Shown here piece by piece: positions 6,251 to 14,690 of a DNA stretch of 17,365 nucleotides. The number at the start of each line of letters is the position of its first letter. The first letter of the stretch is position 1. The DNA is taken from the NCBI RefSeq assembly GCF_004359215.1, contig NW_027152021.1:309767-327131 (forward strand). The letters are read 5' to 3'. A program made the translations under genes and the position numbers. Origin of the DNA: Bremia lactucae. Taxonomy: Eukaryota > Oomycota > Peronosporomycetes > Peronosporales > Peronosporaceae. The notes under the pieces are model-generated. The model was not told the origin of the DNA. It searched no databases and worked only from the letters and a program-made list of their open reading frames with translations.

Positions 6251-7624
6251 ATGGTGCGCGTAGCGGTGGTGGGCTGTGCCCACGGCATGCTGGACGACAT
6301 CTACGCGACCGTCAATTTTGTCAACCAAATGAATTCAGGTACACCAATTGAGCTGTTGCTTTGCTGCGGAGACTTTGAGTGCATGCGCAATATGCGCGAC
6401 CTGGATTCGATGGCTTGTCCGCCTAAGTACCGCGCGCTGCACGCCTTTCATCGCTACTACGCGAAGGAAAAGACAGCACCGGTGCTTACAATATTTGTAG
6501 GTGGAAATCACGAAGCTTCTGGCTATTTGCAGGAGCTGCATTATGGAGGCTGGGTGGCCCCAAACATATTTTACCTCGGCGCGGCAGGAGTTATTAATGT
6601 CGCGGGACTGCGCATTGCCGGGCTCTCGGGCATCTACAAGCAGCAGCACTACACAATGGGGCACTTTGAATCGCAGCCATTTGACGAGAACACTATGCGG
6701 AGTGTGTACCACATCCGTGAGCTTGAAGTGTTTCAGCTCTCGCATGTGCAAGAGCTTGATAAGACTCCGGTGAATGCATTCTTATCGCATGACTGGCCTC
6801 GTGGCATTGAACAGCACGGCAATTTGCATCAGCTGCTCCGTCGCAAGCCATTTTTTGAGCAAGACATTCGGACGAATACATTGGGTAGTCCTGCAGGCGA
6901 ATTTCTCATGTATCAGCTACGCCCAGAATACTGGTTTGCCGCTCACATGCACGTTAAATTTGCTGCCATTGTTGTTCATCCGGATCAACCAAGTGGTTTA
7001 AAGCACTTGGCAAATCGAAAAGCGGCAGAAGTAGACAATATGCAAGAAATTAAGGAGAACGAAGCGGCCAAGAAGACTCGACGTCAGCCAGCGATAACTA
7101 AGTTTTTGGCTCTTGATAAATGTCAACCGCGTAGCGATTTCATGCAAGTGTTGGACCTATCTACCGCCTCATGTGCCACTACTGATCCTGATGCATTGGT
7201 TTGTGGAACAATACAGAAAACGAAGACAGATTCGCTCAAAGTCATGTTCGATCTGGAATGGCTAGCGGTGTTGCGTGCAACCCACCATCTTGCCTCATCG
7301 AACAGAGTTCCACCGCGTGTGCCTCAGCAAGAGATGAAGATTGAAAGCAGTGACATTGCGTGGGTGAAGAAGCGCTTGCAGGACTTTATTGCAGAAAAAA
7401 AATTCGACAAGGTTGAGGGTGAGTGGATCACAGACTTTGTCAAGACCGCACCAAGTCATGAAGACAAAGAGGATCCTGTACTAGTGACGGGAAATCCCCA
7501 GACCGATTTGCTGCTGGAATTACTAAAGCTTCCACACGTTGTGACTGCCCCTTTTGTTGGGGAAAGTGGTGTCGAGGATCCGAATGAAATTGATCTGATT
7601 GAGGATGATGATGACGACATCTAA
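6251..7624 (+). CDS. DBR1: RNA lariat debranching enzyme DBR1
   Basis: The 457-residue intronless product hydrolyses the 2',5'-phosphodiester bond of excised intron lariats in the nucleus. The N-terminal metallophosphoesterase domain (about 1-245) shows every family motif in order: GCAHG with Cys9 and His11, GDFE with Asp41, GGNHE (84-88), GLSGIY (124-129), SHDWP with His180, and AHMH with His232 and His234. The Cys9 in place of the usual Asp is the DBR1 hallmark. The C-terminal DBR1 domain follows (TKFLALDKCQPRSDFMQVLD near 284, FDLEWLAVLRATHHL near 333), ending in an acidic run, DLIEDDDDDI. The start has A at -3 and good alignment to the family N-terminus. The ORF stops at TAA 7622-7624, yet the same frame is open for 38 more codons of acidic, family-like sequence, so this allele may be truncated. 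The core enzyme looks intact. Confidence 0.97.
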   Translation: MVRVAVVGCAHGMLDDIYATVNFVNQMNSGTPIELLLCCGDFECMRNMRDLDSMACPPKYRALHAFHRYYAKEKTAPVLTIFVGGNHEASGYLQELHYGGWVAPNIFYLGAAGVINVAGLRIAGLSGIYKQQHYTMGHFESQPFDENTMRSVYHIRELEVFQLSHVQELDKTPVNAFLSHDWPRGIEQHGNLHQLLRRKPFFEQDIRTNTLGSPAGEFLMYQLRPEYWFAAHMHVKFAAIVVHPDQPSGLKHLANRKAAEVDNMQEIKENEAAKKTRRQPAITKFLALDKCQPRSDFMQVLDLSTASCATTDPDALVCGTIQKTKTDSLKVMFDLEWLAVLRATHHLASSNRVPPRVPQQEMKIESSDIAWVKKRLQDFIAEKKFDKVEGEWITDFVKTAPSHEDKEDPVLVTGNPQTDLLLELLKLPHVVTAPFVGESGVEDPNEIDLIEDDDDDI

Positions 7625-7741
7625 ATTGATAATGACGACAGAGAGCCAATGGACACCGATCTTGATGATTTAGCTTCTATTCTGGCAAAAGCAGTTGTGC
7701 CAGAAATTGCATTGGACCCGTGCGAAATTTGCTTGTCGTAA
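7625..7741 (+). pseudogene. In-frame continuation of DBR1 after its stop
   Basis: Directly after the TAA the frame continues with IDNDDREPMDTDLDDLASIL and then AKAVVPEIALDPCEICLS, ending at TAA 7739-7741. The Asp/Glu-rich character carries on smoothly from the DBR1 tail, and the LDDLASILAKAV segment looks like a helix-forming C-terminus. This suggests one nonsense change in an ancestral 496-residue protein, a sequencing error, or readthrough. The stop context ATCTAAATT is not a known leaky motif. Confidence 0.55.
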
Positions 7742-8233
7742 ATGATAGCTTTGAAAGCTCTTCATGCATTTATTTAGAAATGAAAACTTGAAAAGCGGCT
7801 TCTACCGCATAATGGATAAGTGCTAAGCAAATCGTCTCATGACAATTTTTAACATTGTAACGCCAATTTTCAAGTAGAGTAAAAAATAAGGGCAATGTAA
7901 ATTTACATTAATTATCTGAAATAAAGATAATAATGTTAGACGGAAAATGAAAGCATTTTAATAATGATGTTCTTCTTTATTTTAGTTCACCGGTTTATTT
8001 ATGTGCAAAATCGTATTAACGTGATACTGTCTCACTGAATAGCAAATCAAAGACTATTTATACCAAGCCATAACCTGAAAGAATCTTTTGATAGCCTACG
8101 GAGCTATTACGGAGGTAATGGCTTCGAGCCACGTGGACTCATCCATCAGCTCGATCTGAAACGAATCGTGTACTTTGTTATAATCCCACAAAATATTACA
8201 TTATTTAAAATGTCATATTTTTGGGGCATTTTC
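7742..8233. other. 3' flank of DBR1
   Basis: This is an AT-rich spacer. AATAAA at 7920-7925 is a candidate polyadenylation signal for DBR1. It lies in an 18-mer that also occurs in the LTR at 12582-12599. The right part holds a possible minus-strand coding remnant, listed separately. Confidence 0.5.
8096..8197 (-). pseudogene. Possible 3' end of a minus-strand host gene, unrecognised
   Basis: A short minus-strand frame reads NILWDYNKVHDSFQIELMDE and then STWLEAITSVIAP, ending in TAG at 8096-8098. The composition looks protein-like and it would be convergent with DBR1. Upstream in frame a TAA follows quickly, so this could only be a last exon or a decayed fragment. Thirty-odd bases further up the retroelement LTR begins (8234), which would have separated it from the rest of its gene. 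There is no domain match; it may be chance. Confidence 0.25.
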
Positions 8234-9265
8234 TGTAACGGAGCTACCTTCGCTCCTGAAGTCAGAGAAAAACTTTCTGACTCCGAGCGTCACGGGCTAA
8301 AGTTGCCCTAATGTTACACAGTCCCCGTTAAGTACACTTGGTGTACTTAATGGGATGGTAATTACCAAGTAATAGTAATTAGACCCAGCACTCGGGTGTG
8401 GTGCACATTTGTGACCAACCCTTGTGTATGTGATGCACATGGGTGCATTCACATTAGGAGGGATGACGCCCAGCGTCATCCGTGATGACGGCTAGCGTCA
8501 ACCGTTACGCGAGGTTTCTTGAAAGATACGCTCGCAATACATATTAAGTGTTATCTATAGAGATGACATTTTAATTGGTAAGAATAGGTATTAATATTTA
8601 ATAGGAATAAATATGAATCAGTCTGATAACTACTTCCTACTTGGTAAGTGCGCACGAGGAGCCGGATTACCGCTCCCGTGACGACACTTAACCAGAGTAC
8701 TTGGTGTGTTGGGTGAGTTCGCTAACGCGCCCACCACAACTACGTCACTGTACACAAGAGACGCAGGTTAAATCGCTTCCTCGCTGTGCTAGGGTGTGTG
8801 TCTAAGTAGAGCATGGCCGCATTACGACGTGCCCGCCTACACCGACAGTCACTTACTTTATTGAACTAATGGGTTGAACAACTCAGGAAGTCGTACAAGC
8901 TTAAGGATTCCTAGTTCAAGGGATTCAGGGGCTCGTAGAACCAAGTGGCAACTAGTGCCCAAGAGGATATACCTAAGAAAGGGTTCTATCTCTTACAGAT
9001 CAATGCGCAAGCCTTAGGAAGGCACTTACCGTTTTAAGATCAAAAGGGGAACTACACTTTATCAAATTATTGTAAATCTAAAAACCTTACCATAGCTCAA
9101 AATAGATTCCGGGCCGCCAGATTCATATCTGGCGGTGACCGTATTTGTTACACATAATAAATGGGATTTAAGTAATCAACTATCTTAGAATAGGATACAA
9201 GTGTATTTACCCATATAGTAAATGTACCACATCAACGGCTCCCAAACGACATGTGCCCCATTACA
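8234..9265 (-). repeat. 3' LTR of E2, split by a nested LTR
   Basis: On the minus strand the LTR begins TGTAATGGGGCACATG at 9265, right after a polypurine tract. It ends GTAGCTCCGTTACA at 8234. Removing the nested 554-bp insertion (8288-8841) and one 5-bp target copy leaves about 473 bp with TG...CA ends and near-matching termini (TGTAATGG / CCGTTACA). The end near 8234 carries two hairpins (GGAG/CTCC and GTCAGA/TCTGAC). It does not resemble the LTR at 12176-12662, so the element between them is not a simple intact insertion. Confidence 0.72.
8288..8841 (+). repeat. Nested solo LTR-A with imperfect target duplication
   Basis: This 554-bp LTR matches, on the plus strand, the reversed LTR at 13194-13724 through most of its length. 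Shared stretches include GACCAACCCTTGTGTATGTG, GGAGCCGGATTACCGCTCC and the tail GTGCCCGCCTACA. Its first base pair has drifted (CGTCACGGGC for TGTAACGGGC). It is flanked by CCGAG (8283-8287) and CCGAC (8842-8846), a 4/5 match of the 5-bp duplication expected for gypsy integrase. No internal region remains, so it is a solo LTR formed by LTR-LTR recombination. Confidence 0.8.
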
Positions 9266-9276
9266 CCCTCCCCATC
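9266..9276 (-). other. E2 polypurine tract
   Basis: On the minus strand GATGGGGAGGG directly precedes the LTR start TGTAATGGGG. This gives the element's direction and its 3' end. Confidence 0.75.
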
Positions 9277-9376
9277 AGACTGTTGACACCGAGTGACAAC
9301 ATTCGCTTCATTTCCTCTTTTGAGGTTGGAACTTAAACAGCTAACCGTTAGGTTGTGTTTTGCTTTCCAAGGTCTC

Positions 9377-10200
9377 ATGACAATCCAGCGTGTGTCACAG
9401 ACTCTTAGCACTTTCCTCGACGATGAGGGGATGGTGGACTTTGAAAGTCACTCTCCATCAGAGGATGAGGAGAAAGGACGTCGTTCATACACGCTTTCTC
9501 CTCCGAATAAACGCCGGCGGGCCCAGGATCCATTCCCAGAACTTGGTGCCGCTGATGTCTTAACTGCATTGAGCAGGACATGGGACCCTGAGTCTAACAT
9601 CATTACTAATCCGCTCGATGAAGAGCAAGCAATCCTCATCGAGGAACAAGCTCGTCGACGAGCTGCCGAGATAGCGAAAGCCAAAGCTCATAATGAATAT
9701 AGATTCACTCCGCTTAGTGCGGACGAGCGTCTCAAAGAGATAGCGGGTCACAGCTTGGCTGGATCTCCGATGACCCGGCGAGGACGCCGGAGGAGACCGC
9801 TGCTCGCGACGCTCTTCATGAGCAATACCTTACACCAAACGTAATGACGCGAAGTCAGTATCCGACGCGTTTACGTGATCAAGCCCGTGGGGCTTTGGTG
9901 ACCTCCATGAGGGAAATTCCGATCGTTTTGTTTCCAAACGAAACAAGGAGTGAAAACGAAGTCTCATTTGAGAACTGGGTCGATTGGGCCCGCCACCTTC
10001 AGAATATTTGGAATATCAGAAAGTCTGCGGATGCGGCTGATGTTCGTTAGGAACGGAAGCTTCGCTTCAATTTCACCAAGCTTAAGGCCAAAGGCCAGTT
10101 ACGTTCGGCATTTATGCCACAAAACAAAGAAAGGCCTAGCCAATATTGCAGTGCTTCGAGTGACCGTGCAGCAAGGACCGAAGCCTCACTGAGGCTATAG
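9377..10200 (+). pseudogene. Antisense ORF (aORF) opposite the 3' end of E2, function unknown
   Basis: Relative to E2, which reads on the minus strand, this frame is antisense and lies between the chromodomain and the 3' LTR, starting 112 bp from the LTR edge. It runs 274 codons with one frameshift near 9770-9785 and one TAG at 10048-10050, and ends at TAG 10198-10200. The N-terminus is acidic/Ser-rich (FLDDEGMVDFESHSPSEDEE) followed by a basic patch (PPNKRRRAQDPF). A helical Glu/Ala-rich part comes next (EEQAILIEEQARRRAAEIAK), then a more globular C-terminal part (SMREIPIVLFPNETRSE, FENWVDWARHLQNIWNIRKS) and a basic tail. An ATG at 9293 in the same frame is an alternative start. I recognise no family. 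It is not obviously homologous to the E1 antisense ORF, but the position and the acidic-then-globular layout agree. Confidence 0.5.
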
Positions 10201-10699
10201 ATCCACCCAATCCCACATCCAGTGGTGAGAAGCGTCGTTTGGCGGGACCCTGAGCTTGGCGCTCAAAAATGTCAACGGCGTACGGGCGATCTTGCCGAAG
10301 AGGTACCTCGAACTCCCAAGAGTTTTCAGAAGAGGGATACCTTAGCCACTTCACCAGATAATGGTATTGACCCCTACGACGGCGTTGCTTTAAAAGTTTT
10401 TCCACATGAAATTGAAGGTCCCCCTGCGCATCAAGCAGCGCGGGAGGGGGCCGAAATTTCGGCGGAAGCATTTGATGCTCTACGGCACGAGGTGCAACTT
10501 CTTCGTGAGGTCCTTGCTTGGGTTGAGAGCTCTTTTGAGGCATTTCAGATCCGTCTTTCGCTGCTAAAGCGTCAGCAACCTCGTTTAGAGTGCTAGCTGG
10601 ACATTCTGGTGAGGATGCAGCAATCTGCGGCACGATCGCCTGTCTCGGCGCAAGCGCCTTCAAGTCCACGTGGGAAGGGTCCCGATATGGCTTAAGCAA
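10136..10699 (-). pseudogene. pol: E2 pol: post-integrase linker and chromodomain
   Basis: The frame opens with LLKPYRDPSH, the usual segment after the GPY/F module, then an Ala/Pro/Gln-rich linker. Residues ~97-148 form a chromodomain: FHVEKLLKQRRRRGQYHYLV, then KWLRYPSSENSWEFEVPL (about 10256-10411). The aromatic core and SWEF motif are present. The sequence is clearly another lineage than the E1 chromodomain. The frame is shared with the integrase piece upstream, with two compensating shifts between about 10705 and 10800. Confidence 0.85.
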
Positions 10700-10704
10700 G
10701 CCAA

Positions 10705-11290
10705 CGTAAACACTGGGTGTGTACGCAGCTTGCTAGGAAGGTTTAGCGTATAAGCAGACCCTTCTCGGCCACAACCGTAATCGTCCAATAAAGCGCGGGC
10801 GCAATTTGGTCTTGAAGACCGCGGAAACCAAGTTAGTAGGTAGGTTATCTAGCGTTTGATGTAACTCGGTCTCCAACCATATAAGAATTAGTACAGCTTC
10901 TGCCTTTAGCATCAGCTTGTCTTGGCTATCAGCTATCGTATCCCTTACATGTTTTAAAACACTAAATCGCGTCGCGAGAAACTCGCTTCCTTGTTTCCGA
11001 GCGGTGACAGGGCTGATATCAGCAAGCCTATCGGCTAATTCTCCAGGCAGTGGAATCGTTAACGGAATGCGTGGGTGGGTGAGACCGTTGACATAGACCG
11101 GAGTATAGCTTGTAGAGGCATTTACAGCATTATTCAACGCAAATCCTACCACTAGGAGCATTGAGCTCCAGCGCTTTGGCTTCTATGCACTCACACTGCG
11201 TAAAACGTCTTCAATGAAGCGATTGACACGTTCAGTTTGACCATCGGTCTGCGGATGGTCCGCGGTGGACATGTCCAATCTGGTGCCAAA
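10705..11290 (-). pseudogene. pol: E2 pol: C-terminal part of integrase
   Basis: Reading leftward from 11290 the minus strand gives [20 protein letters not shown] and [12 protein letters not shown]. This contains the third catalytic acidic residue of the integrase core. After a stop it continues FALNNAVNASTSYTPVYVNG, then a helical region, then FKTKLRPRFIG of the GPY/F module, where the frame shifts. LNLPSKLRTHPVF follows and leads into the linker/chromodomain frame. The zinc-binding part and the first two catalytic Asp residues are missing because gag-derived sequence abuts at about 11290. Confidence 0.85.
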
Positions 11291-11294
11291 AAAA

Positions 11295-12124
11295 TTGAGT
11301 CCTTCTGTTCCGCTATAGAGATTGCTTGGTCTGGCAATTCTAATTCTAGCCGGAACAGGTGAGTCTTAACAGGAGCGTCTGCAAGACCTTAAATAAACGC
11401 AGTTACCGACTAGCGATTCAACTGACTAGGTATCGTCTATGTTGGTTATAAGCGTGAATGTCACGCTTGCCCTGCTTCAAGTCCAGGAGCTCGGCTAGAG
11501 CCCTAAATTCGGCACGTGGCGGCTCAAACGTTTGTCTGAGCCTGGTCTCAAAGATCTCATACGACCCAAAAACCAATATGTCGGGAAGCTTGAGCCCCAA
11601 AGCCTAAGATTTGGCATGTCCGACTACGTTGTACATGCCAAATTTCACTTTTGTCGCATTATAAGTGATACGACTAGCTTCTATGGCGCGTCTCACTCAA
11701 CGAACTATTTCAAAAGGGAGTCGCCTTCGACTACTTTAAACTTGGATATTTCTATCTTTAAGCTTTCGGGTCGATTCGGAAGCGTCGTCAATTAGCAGCA
11801 TGTAAATGCTGCTGTCTCAGCAGTTCCATCTGGTTAGCACCCTGTTCTCTCAACACCTCCGTGTGTTAAGAGCCTTCCTGGTGAAGCAAGTCTACCCTTC
11901 TTGAGCCCCGTCGAGTTCGTGTTGAATGAACTTGGCTAGGCCGCATGCCGTTCATCTCTGCCCATAGTGTACAGTATAGCGCCAACGCCTGACTCGCCTT
12001 CGACCGAACTCACTCGTTTGATCGCTCTCCATTCGAGGTCACTCAAATGAGTAAATCTCACGCGTTGCTAGCTAACCTTATTGTGGGGCTTGGAAGCTCC
12101 CTCTTCTTCATCCAACATGTCCAT
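11295..12124 (-). pseudogene. gag: Degraded gag of the LTR-B lineage (left copy)
   Basis: From an ATG at 12124 (MDMLDEEEGASKPHNK) the minus strand can be followed in pieces through LREQGANQMELLRQQ, a decayed middle, and ILVFGSYEIFETRLRQTFEP with LAELLDLKQGKRDIHAY. These match, segment by segment, the gag of the right copy at 15895-16948. It would be the capsid-like structural protein. At least six stops or shifts are present. The homology to the right copy ends at GAGTCCTTCTG (11299-11309), where integrase sequence of another lineage begins. Confidence 0.8.
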
Positions 12125-12159
12125 GTTGAATGGAACGTGCGTGGGCCGATGATAGGCCT

Positions 12160-12173
12160 ACGAAGTGCTACCA
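12160..12173 (-). other. Primer-binding site of the left LTR-B element
   Basis: On the minus strand, two bases after the LTR end, TGGTAGCACTTCGTAG begins. The same 16 bases follow the LTR at 16999. TGGTAGCA is complementary to a tRNA 3' end ...UGCUACCA, as in several eukaryotic initiator tRNA-Met genes. Which oomycete tRNA is used was not determined. Confidence 0.6.
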
Positions 12174-12175
12174 GG

Positions 12176-12662
12176 TGTAACGGGGCAACTTCACTAGGAC
12201 TTGTGAAAGTAATAGTTAACCTTGCATTGATTACATTGTAGGTAGGTGCCTCGTAACTTCACGTAAACAAGAGTACAGAGGAAGAATTTCTTGGTAACTA
12301 AGGGTCTTTAGCTACCAAAGGTAATTCAATGGATTTTAAATTAGGGATAAGCAAAACTGTACAAATATGATTTGTTTTCTTCGTAACGATCTTCTATCTA
12401 CTACTTAACTTATTATAATAATATTTAACTAAGTATGGCGCCTCCTTGCGCACCGCACAATCGTGTCTTGAAACGATTGGCGGGGTTGATTTAGACTTAT
12501 ATCAAACAATCGATAGAGCTAATGTCCAACTGCATCAATAATAATAAATTCGCTATTATTGGAACCATTTAAGTCAAAATTAATAAAGATAATAATGTTG
12601 CACCTTTTTATTTATTTCCTCGCATAGGAAACAATACTTATGTAACGAGACACCCCGTTACA
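12176..12662 (-). repeat. LTR-B, 5' LTR of the left minus-strand copy
   Basis: The 487-bp LTR is bounded by TGTAACGGGG (12176-12185) and CCCCGTTACA (12653-12662), perfect 10-bp inverted ends. Its minus-strand start resembles the E1 LTR start. The primer-binding site on its left shows it is the 5' LTR of a minus-strand element. Its flanks CCAGG and GTCAT do not match. The right flank is a plus-strand integrase fragment. Confidence 0.82.
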
Positions 12663-12790
12663 GTCATTCCCACCCATAATGGTTTGCGTTTACGCATCAT
12701 GTAGGTGTGCCATGATGCACCAATAAGTAGGCCTCGTAGACGTGAAAAGACTTACCTCACGATAGGCCGCGATTCGTAGTCGCTTATACC
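12663..12790 (+). pseudogene. pol: Plus-strand integrase zinc-binding fragment
   Basis: Directly at the LTR edge the plus strand reads VIPTHNGLRLRIM, a stop, VCHDAP, and after decayed codons REKTYLTIGRDS. It is nucleotide-similar to 663-770 of E1, the same part of the integrase HHCC region. It is too broken to code. It indicates that a plus-strand gypsy pol once lay here and that LTR-B is inserted in or recombined with it. Confidence 0.75.
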
Positions 12791-13126
12791 GCACTAAGGC
12801 GTGATACGGGCATTTGACTGGATGCTCGTCGACAGCACCGGACAACGAAACGAGCTGCGAGTCGCGAAGACACAGCTGTGTGCTAGTGTGATTCGAGTAA
12901 GGCACAGGATCTTGAAGAATTTAAGCCCCGCTGCGCACCCTAGACGTAATCAAGGCAATCGCTGACAGCTGCTCTAGATCAAGTGATGCATCTAACAGGT
13001 CCGATGTCCTGCCCCTTGATAAATGTGAAGTAATGCATGCGCCTTCATAAGTTGGCATTGAATAAATTCACTTACAGATAGGGACGCAATAATATTTTCT
13101 GTCACTCTGTATCAATAATGTTGGTT
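12791..13126. other. Unrecognised stretch between retroelement fragments
   Basis: There is no domain, LTR edge or RNA gene I can identify here. Short ORFs on both strands lack motifs. It is probably decayed internal retroelement sequence, given both neighbours. Confidence 0.4.
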
Positions 13127-13193
13127 AGGGGGGTTCTGTTACATAAATATTATTTTCTATCGACTTTTTGTATTTAAGACTTCCTAGCTACTT
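13127..13193 (+). repeat. Possible polypurine tract and truncated LTR start
   Basis: AGGGGGG at 13127-13133 followed by TTC and TGTTACATAAATATT from 13137 has the form of a plus-strand polypurine tract and LTR start. It is cut off after about 57 bp by the reversed LTR-A. It may be the 3' end of the plus-strand element whose integrase scrap lies at 12663. Evidence is limited to this short pattern. Confidence 0.35.
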
Positions 13194-13724
13194 TGTAGGC
13201 GGGCACGTCTTAATGCGGCCACGCTCTACTTAGACACACACCCCCTAGCACAGCGAGGATGCGGTTAGACCGTCTTCTCTTGCATGCAGTGACGTAGTTG
13301 TGGTGAGCGCTTAGTGACCTCACCCAACGCACTAAGTACTCTAGTAAAGTGTCGTCATGGGAGCGGTAATCCGGCTCCTCGTGCACACTTACTAAGTAAA
13401 AAGTAGTTTTCAGACTGATTTATATTTAATTGTATTGAATACAAACACCAAGTTTTACCAATCAAAAATGCCATCTCTGTCGATAACACTAATATGTATG
13501 GCGAGCGTATCTTTCTAGATACCTCGCGTAACGGATGACGCTAGGGGCATCCCTCCTTATGTGATGCACCTATGTGCACCACATACACAAGGGTTGGTCA
13601 CAAATGTGTTTCACACCCGAGTGGTGAATCTATAACTTAAATTTAAGTACTGACCATCCCCTTAAGTACACCAAGGGCACTTAAAGGGGACCGTGTAACA
13701 TTATGGCAACTCTAGCCCGTTACA
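13194..13724 (-). repeat. LTR-A, minus-strand copy
   Basis: On the minus strand it begins TGTAACGGGCTAGAG at 13724 and ends GTGCCCGCCTACA at 13194, 531 bp. It is clearly homologous, inverted, to the nested LTR at 8288-8841 and to the tail at 4103-4237. A polypurine tract, CTGGGGGATGG in minus orientation, precedes it at 13725-13735, so it is a 3' LTR with a short piece of internal sequence and not a clean solo LTR. There is no matching target duplication (TACTT left, CCATC right). Confidence 0.85.
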
Positions 13725-13735
13725 CCATCCCCCAG
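13725..13735 (-). other. Polypurine tract of the minus-strand LTR-A element
   Basis: The minus strand reads CTGGGGGATGG directly before the LTR-A start TGTAACGGGC. It marks this LTR as the 3' LTR of an element whose internal part is now replaced by the E3 reverse transcriptase remnant. Confidence 0.65.
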
Positions 13736-13769
13736 CTTGGTGTGCTGACAGAGCTGGCGGGTCATGTCA

Positions 13770-14690
13770 CCCAAAGAGCGGTGTTTCGCATGCAGCGAAT
13801 ATACACTTCTTGAAATTTGGTACAACTAATGCTTACGCCTAAGTGTAAGAACCTTTCGAAAGTGGGTACGATGCACTTAAACGTCCGACTTTCCATTCAT
13901 GGCTTCGCTATGAACGAAAACGTCATCAAAAGAACTCGGTGAAAATGCACACCTTTCTCATCAGATTAATTACACATCTGTTGAATATCGCAGGGGCATT
14001 ACTGTGCCCCTGTGGTATGACTAGCCATTCCCATAGCATTCCGCTTGAGGTGCTTTCTGCCGTGAACGAGAAATTATATTCGCGCATAAGGATCTGATAG
14101 TTTCCATCCATCAGATCAATTGACGAAAAGTTAGTACTTTTTGACATTCCATCAATAATACATCTTTTCGTGGTATCGGCGTTTTAAGCCGGCACTTTTG
14201 CAGCGTGCAGTTAATTGAGCGCATGAACAATCCGCCACATCCTGTTACTTTACGCACGCAGAAGGTTGGACCCTCACATGGCCCGCTGCTAACGATCGAC
14301 AAAGAATTGTCGATCGCTAATATTTGTTCACGAGGCTGTGACAACTGCTTCATGACACAGTATTTCGAACCTGGTATCTGGTCGATTTTCGTGTCGAATG
14401 CCCTTATCCTTAGGCAAATCGCACGGTACGAAATCAGAGAATACATCCTTGAATTCGATCAAATCCTTATATAAAGGATTTGTCTCTAAAAATTCCAGGA
14501 TTGGAACGTAAAATGTTCAATCCGAGTCTTCTCATCGAGGACACTTGCGTCCATCGATGAGCTGCTGAGAATCCGTTCGTTCTCAGGAAAATACTTTTGC
14601 CGACCAAATATCGGCCACGTAGTTGTCATCTGTGACAAGTACGCAGATCTGTTTGCCTTTGCCACCACTCAGATCACGCAAGAACCGTTT
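13770..14690 (-). pseudogene. pol: E3 pol: reverse transcriptase (5' part)
   Basis: Reading leftward on the minus strand there is a protease-RT linker (FSENERILSSSSMDASVLDE), then the RT opening REQILAIDN and PTFCVRKVTG, then TPIPRKDV. Next come TNFSSIDLMDGNYQILMRE, WLVIPQGHSNAPAIFNRC, and after a frameshift near 13930 SFDDVFVHSEAMNGK and FKKCIFAACETPLFG. The FDD catalytic pair is encoded at 13922-13930 and is intact. The usual continuation of the palm/thumb and RNase H is absent. From about 13770 the sequence changes to a polypurine tract and LTR-A. Several stops and shifts make it inactive. Confidence 0.9.

Noticed and set aside
6335..7649. Several ORFs of 62-138 codons on both strands overlapping DBR1
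   Set aside because: They are shadows of the DBR1 reading frame, which carries all catalytic motifs.
8234..8841. One LTR-A copy beginning at the TGTAACGGAG at 8234
   Set aside because: The other LTR-A copy starts at the position equivalent to 8288, and the CCGAG/CCGAC flanks plus the continuation at 8842 show that 8234-8287 is part of the surrounding LTR.
12690..12905. Minus-strand 71-codon ORF
   Set aside because: It overlaps the plus-strand integrase scrap and has no motif.
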